Assembly: GCF_000346485.2 (NCBI RefSeq)
Contig: NZ_KQ976354.1
Location: forward strand, 2,605,087 to 2,669,086
DNA from: Scytonema hofmannii PCC 7110
GTDB taxonomy: Bacteria > Cyanobacteriota > Cyanobacteriia > Cyanobacteriales > Nostocaceae
Reading direction: 5' to 3'
Length of the DNA: 64,000 bases
In this document: positions 28,209 through 35,888 of the stretch, piece after piece
Numbering within the stretch: position 1 is the first letter of the stretch
Layout of the letters: each line of letters begins with the position of its first letter
Made by a program: the position numbers and the translations under genes
The notes under the pieces: generated by a model
Told to the model about the DNA's origin: nothing
Seen by the model: the letters and a program-made list of their open reading frames with translations, nothing else
The model's database searches: none

Positions 28209-28862
28209 ATGAAAACTTTTGCTGGTTACTATACAGAATTCAAATTGCCTCAAGATTTTGAGCTTCCGAATAATTTGCTTATCATAATTCGTGAAGTTTG
28301 GGATAGAAAATATCGGGATTTATATGAGAATGGGAGAAAGTGCAATGTAGAAGAAGCATTTGAAGAGATTATGCAAACTTTTGGAATGCCTATTAATACT
28401 ATTGAACATCAGCGCTATGTATACATGGCAATGGGAATGGCGCTTGCAGCCCAAGCTACCTTAAAACATTACTTTCCTGACGACTCAAGACCAGATATAG
28501 TTATAGCAAAAGTCAATAACTGGATAAAAAATGGTGTTGAAGTACCCGATGATTTTGCAGATACTTTATTCCCAAATATAAATGAAGGAGGAATGTATCA
28601 AGCAGCCGATGAAGCATATAACATTTTTTATGGATTACTAAAAACTTTAAATAAAGAATCTGCTTATGAAGCAATTATAGATATTTTGTACGATGCAATC
28701 ACAGGCGATGCAATTTCCCCTTTTGCAGCAGCCAAGAGAGATTTATTCAATTGGTGGATAATTGATGTTGTTCCTTCAGCATATTGTCTCAAACTCCCAT
28801 CTAATTTATATCAACGAACGTCAGTATTTCCAAGCCTAAGTGAGCATTTGCCAAAAAATTGA
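28209..28862 (+). CDS. Helical protein, possible immunity partner of the deaminase
   Basis: 217 residues, acidic, mostly helical, without signal peptide or membrane span. Start MKTFAGYYTEFKLPQDFELP follows GAGAGTTAAGAA, an adequate ribosome-binding site. I do not recognise a family. The immunity role is inferred only from position: it is the next gene on the same strand after the deaminase-like toxin, and cognate immunity genes normally sit immediately downstream. An alternative is an unrelated accessory protein. The 3' end borders a fragmented HicA-like gene. Confidence 0.5.
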   Translation: MKTFAGYYTEFKLPQDFELPNNLLIIIREVWDRKYRDLYENGRKCNVEEAFEEIMQTFGMPINTIEHQRYVYMAMGMALAAQATLKHYFPDDSRPDIVIAKVNNWIKNGVEVPDDFADTLFPNINEGGMYQAADEAYNIFYGLLKTLNKESAYEAIIDILYDAITGDAISPFAAAKRDLFNWWIIDVVPSAYCLKLPSNLYQRTSVFPSLSEHLPKN

Positions 28863-28905
28863 ATTAATTAGTCACCGGCAAGAGTTAATTGAAGTAGTTT
28901 CTTAG

Positions 28906-29010
28906 ATGAGTGGGTCGTTTACTCCTGAATTGAAAAAAATTCTTTTAGAAGCGGGTTGTTACTTTGAACGCTTGGCAGAATTATCATTTAAATCACAAGC
29001 CCTCCAATAG
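28906..29010 (+). pseudogene. HicA-like toxin remnant
   Basis: A 34-codon frame reads MSGSFTPELKKILLEAGCYFERLAE and then loses similarity. The beginning matches the N-terminus of cyanobacterial HicA/YcfA-type mRNA interferases (LTPELKKLL-EAGCYFVRQGKG). The RNA-binding and catalytic-His part is missing. It ends inside the 3' end of the opposing PIN-domain gene, suggesting that insertion of the VapBC module truncated it. In the frame just upstream, QELIEVVS then stop could be the tail of a partner gene but is too short to assign. Confidence 0.55.
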
Positions 29011-29424
29011 AGGATTAGTAAATCGTACACCTTCAATCATGGAACCGACGTTAAAGTCCTCGCTGTAAATCTCTGAAATTTGATTAAGTCTTGCTGTTGC
29101 CCAAATTTGGGCATCCCAAAATGCAAAGTTATGAACTTCAATTCCTCGAATTGCTTCTAGTGTGATAAGTTGGGTAATATCTACCACATGACAAGCACTC
29201 ATATAATTACGTATTCGGGCTATAGCTTCAGCAGGAGAAAGAAGAGGTCGTCTAACACGAGTTGTTGCCATAAAGAACTCACCCATCACTTGAGTACTAA
29301 TGACTGCACGATTTGCTTGAATGAGTTGGTTAACAACTGCAAGTGCCTGATTTTGTTTACTTAAATCACAAGGATCGTAAATGTAAACCAGAATATTGGT
29401 ATCTAGTAAAATCCTACCGTTCAT
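28993..29424 (-). CDS. PIN-domain toxin (VapC family)
   Basis: 143 residues. The PIN-domain RNase signature is present: MNGRILLDTNILVYIYDP with the first catalytic Asp at residue 8, an internal MGEFFMATTR glutamate, and HNFAFWDAQIWATA with the later acidic pair. VapC toxins cleave tRNA or rRNA when not neutralised. The start overlaps the end of the upstream antitoxin gene by 11 bases, the typical VapBC layout with translational coupling. The 3' end overlaps the HicA-like remnant on the opposite strand. Confidence 0.88.
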   Translation of the reverse strand: MNGRILLDTNILVYIYDPCDLSKQNQALAVVNQLIQANRAVISTQVMGEFFMATTRVRRPLLSPAEAIARIRNYMSACHVVDITQLITLEAIRGIEVHNFAFWDAQIWATARLNQISEIYSEDFNVGSMIEGVRFTNPLLEGL

Positions 29425-29710
29425 AAAGGTCTTCTCGCTGCCAATCTCTTCCCCCTGGTAGGGCAGATCTATTTCTAATGCTATTGATAAAGGTTTTTTC
29501 AGCTTCCCATGCAGCGATATTTGTTTGGGGATTAGTAATAGAGCTAATGTGTAAATTTATAGCTTGACGAATAATTTCAGCCTCGCTGACACCTGTTTGT
29601 TGGGCAATTGTCTTTAGCAGATGGTCTTGATGAGGTTCAATATAAATTTGCTTGCGGATTTTACTGGACACAGCTTTGTCAAAAAGTAATGTATACATTA
29701 TTATATACAC
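29414..29710 (-). CDS. Ribbon-helix-helix antitoxin of the VapBC pair
   Basis: 98 residues. SKIRKQIYIEPHQDHLLKTIAQQTGVSEAEIIRQAINLHI is a ribbon-helix-helix (CopG/Arc-like) DNA-binding domain; the tail (AAWEAEKTFINSIRNR) should wrap the toxin. The first 14 residues (MYIIMYTLLFDKAV) are atypical, so the true start may be the second ATG at 29698 or a later non-ATG codon near SSKIRKQ. It is expected to repress its own promoter, and the palindrome-like TATTGTGTATATAATAATG overlapping the start is a candidate operator. Confidence 0.85.
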   Translation of the reverse strand: MYIIMYTLLFDKAVSSKIRKQIYIEPHQDHLLKTIAQQTGVSEAEIIRQAINLHISSITNPQTNIAAWEAEKTFINSIRNRSALPGGRDWQREDLYER

Positions 29711-30068
29711 AATACATTAACAATGTGCAAATAAAATATCAGTTGAACCAGAGGATTAACAGTGACTAGTGACCTATGACGAAGATTGTAATGAAAATAC
29801 TCTTTTCCCGCAAGAAGATTACTTACAGGCGCAGGTAGGACTAAAGCCCACCAACAAAAATTGGTAATTTTAGAGCGTGAAGCAAGTAGTAGCTTATTAT
29901 ACTGCTGAAGTCTTCATATTGCCAACGTTCTCTAAATATGACGAAAAGCCATGGGTATTGTCCCTACCTTAAATAAGTATTAATATTTAAAGCAGGAGTT
30001 AGGAATGAATGGCAGATGTTTTGTATTAAACAATGATTGCTGCTTTCGGTACGTTAATTTAGCTTTAT
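29711..30068. other. Intergenic stretch before the EAD1 region
   Basis: About 360 bases. A dispersed repeat (CAGGTAGGACTAAAGCCCACC at 29832-29852) resembles one arm of the hairpin at 17949. A 41-codon frame starting at ATG 30004 (MNGRCFVLNNDC) has a fair ribosome-binding site GCAGGAGTTAGGA but overlaps another frame and has no recognisable family. No firm gene. Confidence 0.35.
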
Positions 30069-30086
30069 TTGCTCAAACAATCATTT

Positions 30087-30299
30087 ATGTCTGCCAACTA
30101 CTACACTTATCACATTTACGTTCCTGACTCGCAGCTTGTAAGAGTTACAAAGTTCGCTCGCGACAATCAACGTCTTACAGAAGCGGCTGGCAAATTTCGT
30201 AGCGATCGCTCGATAGATAAAATCAGGACTTACGCAAAAATTGCTAGAAACCTTGATTTATCGAACCGCCAAGACGCCAAGAGCGCCAAGAATTCGTAG
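30087..30299 (+). pseudogene. Reading frame broken by a MITE
   Basis: A frame starting at ATG 30087 reads MSANYYTYHIYVPDSQLVRVTKFARDNQRLTEAAGKFRSDRS and then enters the mobile element at 30225. The 42 native residues are too few to assign. Because an EAD1 fragment resumes directly after the element, one possibility is that both once belonged to a single conflict-system gene. Confidence 0.4.
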
Positions 30300-30315
30300 A
30301 GCGTGCGTAAGTCCT
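30225..30315. mobile_element. 91-bp MITE with 12-bp terminal inverted repeats
   Basis: AGGACTTACGCA at 30225-30236 and its exact complement TGCGTAAGTCCT at 30304-30315 bound a 91-bp non-coding unit. Its interior holds a 'gccaagacgccaagagcgcc' dispersed repeat. No clear target duplication is visible. It sits between an orphan frame and an EAD1 fragment. Confidence 0.75.
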
Positions 30316-30316
30316 A

Positions 30317-30529
30317 AAAATAATTCATGCTTTTCCAAAAAAGGATGACTTGAAAATCATGCTGAGTAATGCGTTAGGGTGGGATTTAGAACGAGTAGCT
30401 GGTGGAAGTAACGATGAAGAACTTGTGTTTAATCTTCTGAGATGGGCTGAATCTAGAGAGCAAATAAAAGAACTCTTCGATGCTGCAAAAAGATCTAACC
30501 CAGATAATCCCAAATTACGTGATTTTTAG
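30317..30529 (+). pseudogene. Effector-associated domain 1 (EAD1) fragment
   Basis: The frame reads IIHAFPKKDDLKIMLSNALG, then WDLERVAGGSNDEELVFNLL and NPDNPKLRDF before a stop. It is a clear paralogue of the N-terminal domain of the next gene (same AFPSKDGLRMML and WDLDRVAGG motifs) but lacks the first 18 residues, which were cut off where the MITE now lies. EAD1 is a small helical adaptor found in NTPase-dependent bacterial conflict systems, where matching EADs on two proteins recruit an effector to its partner. Confidence 0.65.
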
Positions 30530-30550
30530 TTGTAAGTAAGTTATGTTCAA

Positions 30551-31508
30551 ATGATAGAGATGGAACTAACAGGTAAGCAAAAACAACAATTTCTTGAGGC
30601 TTTAATTCATGCTTTTCCAAGTAAGGATGGCTTGAGAATGATGCTGAGTTGTCGGTTAGAGTGGGATTTAGATCGAGTAGCTGGTGGAAACACCCTTAAA
30701 GACATTGTATTTAATCTCCTGACATGGACTGAATCTAGAGAACAGCTAACACAACTTTTAGAAGCTGCGCTCGCAGAGAATCCTTTCAATCCTAAATTAA
30801 TAAAGCTGAGAAAATCTTATTTAAATCCTATTAAAGAAGATGAAATAAACAATTTGAAGTTGATTTTAGGTAAAGACGATCATCGACGAACAAGCCACCG
30901 CTAATCGCACTGCTGAAAATCGCATTTGCATTCCCGTCCTCAAACCAGCCTTAGAACCTTGGTTTGATTTAGCCTTAGTGGTTGATGAAAGCAAGTCCAT
31001 GATTTTCTGGAGAAAAACAGTTCAAGAATTGCGAAAGCTTTTGGAACACTGTGGAGCGTTTCGGGATGTGCGAACTTGGGGATTAGTCACAAATCAAAAA
31101 GGAAAGGTTGTTCTGCAACAAGGAGTAGGTAAAAAAGCACGTCGTCGCCGTCTCTACGATCCCCGCGAACTTATTGACCCCAGTGGTCAGCGTCTTATTT
31201 TAATCGTTAGTGATTGTGTCTCTTCTATCTGGCATGATGGAAAAGCCATATCAGTTCTCAAAGCATGGGTGAAGCAAAACCCTGTCGCCATTGTACAGAT
31301 GTTACCAGAATGGTTGTAGTTGAGAACGGGGCTGAGTTTGGGAGCAATCTTAAGATTGAAATCAGCAACGCCCGATTTTCTGGCGATCGCACACTATATT
31401 AACAAAACCTTCCTAAAGATAGATGAAATTCAAAGCCGCACCCTAAAACATGAACGAGTAAAGAATCTTAAAAGACTTTTTAAGATGTATTGTTATGAAC
31501 CGAGTTAA
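30551..31508 (+). pseudogene. Degraded EAD1-vWA (SAV_2336-like) conflict-system gene
   Basis: 30551-30904 encodes an intact EAD1 domain (LTGKQKQQFLEALIHAFPSK). Then the frame shifts at about 30866-30872. From 30870 a different frame reads DEQATANRTAENRICIPVL, then PWFDLALVVDESKSMIFW, with the vWA metal site DxSxS, and DPRELIDPSGQRLILIVSDC. This is the N-terminal domain of SAV_2336-type proteins. It stops at TAG 31317-31319 in EWL-stop-LRTGLSLGA, where relatives have Trp, so TGG has become TAG; the frame then continues to 31508 and degenerates. The downstream effector half is missing. Three lesions make this a pseudogene of a ternary conflict system. Confidence 0.7.
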
Positions 31509-31653
31509 AGATAAAGTGGCCATTGTTACAGGTGGCGCGACTGGTATTGGTAAAGCCACTTGTATGCTATTAGCCAAAGAAGGCGCACTCGTTGCAATTA
31601 CGGATATTAAAAACGATGAGGGTCAAGCGATCGCGCAATATTGCCATGTTTGA
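31495..31653 (+). pseudogene. Short-chain dehydrogenase N-terminal fragment
   Basis: ATG 31495 starts [21 protein letters not shown], the NAD(P)-binding glycine motif of the SDR family, and continues [14 protein letters not shown] before a stop at 31651. Only 52 of the usual 250 residues remain; the catalytic Ser-Tyr-Lys is gone. The end coincides with a HIP1 site (GCGATCGC), which may have served as a recombination point. Confidence 0.75.
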
Positions 31654-31803
31654 TGAGCAACAGTGCAGACAAGTTATAAAACTTTGTTTTTTGAGAAACG
31701 AGCAAGTAGAAACTGGGGATTGATTTTTAATCCCGCAGTCAGAGTGCAAACTAGCTATTGCTGGGTGTAAGTTGAGTGAATGGATGTGTTCAACTTTTAA
31801 CTT

Positions 31804-32601
31804 ATGCTGCACCGTTTCACAGAACTTGGGTTAATTTGCATTACCCAACCGCATCACGCTTGGCTTGCGGGTCAATTAGCGCTCCATTGGGGTAATAAAC
31901 AATTCGGTACATTGACTCCAAGAGTTGAAGTTTGTCTTGGTGCAGAAATTCACGATATCGGATGGTTGGGGTGGGAGCGATCGCCAACCTTAAACCGAGA
32001 AACTGGCTATCCGCATAAGTTTACAGAACTGAGCACACAAGTACATATCGATATTTGGTCAAGTGCCAAACAGCTTGCGATGCCAATGGGAAGGTATGCA
32101 GCATTACTTGTTTCAATGCACGGTACGGGGCTGTATGAAAGGTTTACAAGCTGGCAAAATTCAGCTTCTTCAATTCAAATCGTGCAGGATTTTTTAAACC
32201 GCGAATACGAATTTCAAGAAAAACTTATTAATACTTTGAGTCATGATGAATACTACGCACGGTATGCAACACGAGAGGCGATCGAACGCAACCAAAAGCT
32301 AGTAGCAACTTGGGACACTCTCTCAATTCTTTTGTGTCAGGGATTTGTCGATAAACAAGAGGTCACTCAAGTACCAACAGTTGATGGCACGATCGCACTT
32401 CAATTAACTCTGAGAGAAAATAAAAACAATCTCTCTCAAATTACAGTCTCTCCTTGGCCATTTGAGCAGAGTGAGGTCAATTTGGTTTATGAAGGACGGC
32501 TTTTATCATCGACTTTTCATGACGAAAAAACAATGCGAGACGCTCTGATGGAAGATTGCTGGGTAACTTTAAAGACCACATTAAAGCCAGGTAGGGATTA
32601 A
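31804..32601 (+). CDS. DUF3891 family protein
   Basis: 265 residues starting MLHRFTELGLICITQPHHAWLAGQLALHWGN, the recognised opening of DUF3891. Histidines and acids in ITQPHHAWLAG, GAEIHDIGWLGWE and SMHGTGLYERF are arranged as in HD-domain-like metalloproteins, and I infer a metal-dependent hydrolase fold. The substrate is unknown. The gene stands alone, with 612 bases of repeats downstream. It appears intact, unlike the genes just before it. Confidence 0.85.
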   Translation: MLHRFTELGLICITQPHHAWLAGQLALHWGNKQFGTLTPRVEVCLGAEIHDIGWLGWERSPTLNRETGYPHKFTELSTQVHIDIWSSAKQLAMPMGRYAALLVSMHGTGLYERFTSWQNSASSIQIVQDFLNREYEFQEKLINTLSHDEYYARYATREAIERNQKLVATWDTLSILLCQGFVDKQEVTQVPTVDGTIALQLTLRENKNNLSQITVSPWPFEQSEVNLVYEGRLLSSTFHDEKTMRDALMEDCWVTLKTTLKPGRD

Positions 32602-33213
32602 ATTCAAAAATATAACTATTTCTTGAAGATAGAATAAACCGCTCCTCCCCTTTATCAGGGGAGGTTGGGAGGGGTAAAAAATATTTGATACATTAATCAT
32701 GACTTTTCAAACATCCTCTGAGAACAAGATGTTTCCTTACACATCGTTATACAGCAATGGCTGTCAGTTTTCCGGTTTTAGGAAAAAGTGAGAGTGCAAC
32801 TCAATAGGCGTTAGTGCGATCTGTACTTCGGGTTTTGTGGAGGTGAGAGCGATCGCACTCGCCCTCTTTCCTCTGCGTACTCTGCGCCTCTGTGGTTAAA
32901 ATCTTCTCCCAATACTACAAGGGCTCTCGAATTTTTGTGGGTTGGAAAAACCCTTGGAGAAACTCAACAAATACTTGTAAATGTTGGGTTTCGTTTAAAT
33001 GTTGGGTTTCGTTCCTCAACCCAACCTACGTATTTTCGGATTTTTACGTAAAACCTACGCAGTATTGAATCTTCTCCTTCTTTGCGCTCTTTGCGTCTTT
33101 GCGGTTCATTCAAATCAGTAATTTTCGAGTGGGACAGTAACAATGCTTGTTAAGTTACCTGAATTCCTGGGAACCATATATCTGACACTTGCTAGAAACC
33201 GTCATATATTAAA
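32602..33213. other. Repeat-rich intergenic region
   Basis: No gene is seen. 32644-32664 is a small hairpin (CCTCCCC/GGGGAGG). Dispersed C/T-rich repeats (ctctgcgtactctgcgcctc near 32872 and a cctttgcg-type run near 33083) and two copies of AAATGTTGGGTTTCGTT (about 32980 and 32997), ending CCTCAACCCAACCTACG, match the repeat at the end of murD (20893-20923). The promoter of the following kinase probably lies in 33120-33200. Confidence 0.5.
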
Positions 33214-35766
33214 ATGCCGTTACAAAACCAAGCACAAGTTTTATACAAAAAATTCTTGATAGTTTTTTTACCACTATCCGCTTTGCTTGCACTTGTACTA
33301 GGGGGTCTCTACTACGGAAAAATACGGGCGGAGAAAACCGCCATGAAAATCAGTGAAATCCGCAAAGTAAAAATGCAAGCTAAAGTCATAGTAGGAAACT
33401 TTAACTTGGTTGTCTCGGACTTGATGGTTCTCTCAGAACAAATAGAACTCCAAGAAATCTTGGAAGGAGCCAAAGAGCAAAGCTCAACACTTGCTGAAGA
33501 ATTTTTATCTTTTTCCCAACATAAAAAACTTTACGATCAAATTCGTTTTTTAGATACCACAGGTCAGGAAATCGTGAGAGTGAATTTTAACCGCGATCGC
33601 CCAAATATAGTCCCCAAAGATCAATTACAAGTTCAACTTAAGCGCTACTGGTTCAATGATACTTTACATCTGAACAAAAGAGAAGTATTTGTGTCGCCCT
33701 TAGACTTAAATATTGAAAGAGGAAAAGTTGAGCAACCACTAAAGCCGATGATTCGCTTTGGCACTCCTGTTTTTGATAGTCGCGGGCAAAAACGGGGTAT
33801 CATCATACTGAACTACTTTGGTAAAAAACTGCTTGACTCTTTTGCTCAAGTGAGTTACGACACACCAGGTCAGTCAATGCTGCTCAATGCCGATGGATAC
33901 TGGTTAAAGGGAGCAAAGTCTGATGAGTGGGGATTTATGTTTCCCAATCGTCAAAACCATACTTTTGGTAAAGTGTTTCCTGACGTCTGGAAGCAAATAT
34001 CTCAAACAGAATCAGGACAACTACAAACTCCTGAAGGATTGTTTACCTACACAACAGTTTATCCACTAGCAGAAGGACAAAAATCAAGTACGGGTTCGGG
34101 ACAAGCTTTTACACCCAGTCAAAGTCAAATAAATTATCAAGCATACTACTGGAAGGTTGTTTCTCAAGTGTCAGCAGACGCTTTCGACCTCAAGTCTAAT
34201 AAGTTGTTGATTGAATTATTATATCTTTATATCGGATTGGTAATGGCAATTGGAATTGGTTCTTGGATACTAGCCAAAGCCAGTGTCAATCGTCAGATAA
34301 CTGAGATAGAATTAACAAAATCTCAAGCTCGTTTGCTAGAACTTGCAGAACGAGAAAATTTACTAAAAAGATGTCTATCAAGCCATATTCGTAACTCGCT
34401 AGAACTCAATACAATTCTGAGCACAGCCGTTGCTGAAGTTCACAAACTCCTTCAGATAGATCGATGTCAATTTTTGTGGTGTCATATAGAAGATGAATGT
34501 ATCCGATTTGAACTCAGTCATGAAGCTTGTCGTGCTAATTTGTTGTCCCCAGTTGGTTACTCTCCTATTGAGAAAGTTGAAATATTGAGCCAAGGAATTA
34601 TTCAAGAGAAGTTTCTGCAATTGGATAATGTTTTAACAGATGCGCGATTGGATAGTGTCAGCCGGGAATTTTTGTTAAGTTTGGGATTGACTTCTTTACT
34701 AGCAGTAGCTATTTACACTCATTCCCATCGGTTGGGAGTTCTTGTATGTCAGCAAACGAAATCTGCTCATATTTGGAGCGAGAATGAGGTAGAACTGATT
34801 TTGGGAGTAGCAGATCAATTAGCGATCGCAATTGACCAAGCAGAGTTATACAATCAAAGTCGTGCGGCGACAGAGGCTGCTACCATCCAAGCAGAACAAC
34901 TGGAAAAAACTTTACTTCAACTACAACAGACTCAAGCCCAACTTATTCAAACTGAAAAAATGTCTAGTTTGGGACAACTTGTGGCTGGGATAGCGCACGA
35001 AATTAATAACCCAGTTAACTTTATTTATGGCAACTTAAATCATATCAAACAAGATGTGGCTCATTTGCTAGAAGTCATAAAACTTTATCAAAAAGCTGAT
35101 GTTATTCCCACTCTTGAACTACAAGCTTATCTTGAAAATATAGATCTAGATTTTATCACAGAAGATTTACCGAAAATGATTGCTTCCATGAAAATGGGTT
35201 CTGATCGCATTCGTCAAATCGTTATATCTTTGCGGAACTTTTCTCGGATAGAAGAAGCAGAAATGAAATCTGTCAATATTCATGAAGGCATAGAGAGTTC
35301 TCTGTTAATATTGCAACACCGTCTTAAAGAAAAAAGTCACAAAATTGAAATTAAGATTATTAAAGAATATGGCAATCTACCCAAGGTAGAGTGCTATCCC
35401 AGTCAACTCAATCAAGTCTTTATGAATTTGCTCAATAATGCTATTGATGCTATAGAAGCACTACTGGTAAAGCTCCCTTTATCAATTAACAACCAAGGAC
35501 AGATTGTTATTTGTACTGAAATGTATGACTCCAAAAATATATCTGTAAAAATAAAAGACAATGGAGTCGGTATGAACGAGGTAGTGAAAAAAAGAATTTT
35601 CGATCCTTTTTTTACAACGAAACCCGTAGGCAAAGGAACTGGATTGGGTTTAGCTATTAGTTACCAGATTATTGCAGAAAAACATCGAGGAACTATCGAG
35701 TGTCTATCGGAACAGGGAAAGGGTACAGAGTTTTGGATTAAACTTCCCGTTCAACAAAATGGTTAA
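33214..35766 (+). CDS. Membrane sensor histidine kinase with periplasmic Cache-like and GAF domains
   Basis: 850 residues. A membrane helix at about 14-36 (FLIVFLPLSALLALVLGGLYY), a large extracytoplasmic sensor (about 40-330) with Cache-like features (FLDTTGQEIVRVNFNRDRP, PMIRFGTPVFDSRGQKRGIIILNYFG), a second helix at about 333-356, a GAF domain (about 385-545), a coiled coil, then HisKA with His595 in GIAHEINNPVNF and HATPase with NAIDAIE, DNGVGM and GTGLGLAIS. All catalytic motifs are intact. It perceives an extracellular ligand and phosphorylates an unlinked response regulator. The next gene, a PTS-like fusion, begins about 120 bases downstream on the same strand. Confidence 0.92.
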   Translation: MPLQNQAQVLYKKFLIVFLPLSALLALVLGGLYYGKIRAEKTAMKISEIRKVKMQAKVIVGNFNLVVSDLMVLSEQIELQEILEGAKEQSSTLAEEFLSFSQHKKLYDQIRFLDTTGQEIVRVNFNRDRPNIVPKDQLQVQLKRYWFNDTLHLNKREVFVSPLDLNIERGKVEQPLKPMIRFGTPVFDSRGQKRGIIILNYFGKKLLDSFAQVSYDTPGQSMLLNADGYWLKGAKSDEWGFMFPNRQNHTFGKVFPDVWKQISQTESGQLQTPEGLFTYTTVYPLAEGQKSSTGSGQAFTPSQSQINYQAYYWKVVSQVSADAFDLKSNKLLIELLYLYIGLVMAIGIGSWILAKASVNRQITEIELTKSQARLLELAERENLLKRCLSSHIRNSLELNTILSTAVAEVHKLLQIDRCQFLWCHIEDECIRFELSHEACRANLLSPVGYSPIEKVEILSQGIIQEKFLQLDNVLTDARLDSVSREFLLSLGLTSLLAVAIYTHSHRLGVLVCQQTKSAHIWSENEVELILGVADQLAIAIDQAELYNQSRAATEAATIQAEQLEKTLLQLQQTQAQLIQTEKMSSLGQLVAGIAHEINNPVNFIYGNLNHIKQDVAHLLEVIKLYQKADVIPTLELQAYLENIDLDFITEDLPKMIASMKMGSDRIRQIVISLRNFSRIEEAEMKSVNIHEGIESSLLILQHRLKEKSHKIEIKIIKEYGNLPKVECYPSQLNQVFMNLLNNAIDAIEALLVKLPLSINNQGQIVICTEMYDSKNISVKIKDNGVGMNEVVKKRIFDPFFTTKPVGKGTGLGLAISYQIIAEKHRGTIECLSEQGKGTEFWIKLPVQQNG

Positions 35767-35888
35767 CAATAAGGAATATTACATCAGGAAGTGATGTTAC
35801 AGTTTTTTGATGCGTCTTAGAACTCTTTCTGCTTTAATCTCTGTATGTGGTTAGGTTAAAGCTAATTAAGAGAGTTGACGGGGTTAGC

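Noticed and set aside
28860..28905. Tail of a HicB-type antitoxin before the HicA-like remnant
   Set aside because: Only about 14 codons (ISHRQELIEVVS) are readable in the relevant frame; too short to support.
30004..30126. 41-codon frame MNGRCFVLNNDC...
   Set aside because: It has a fair ribosome-binding site but overlaps another frame and shows no recognisable pattern, so evidence is not enough for a gene.
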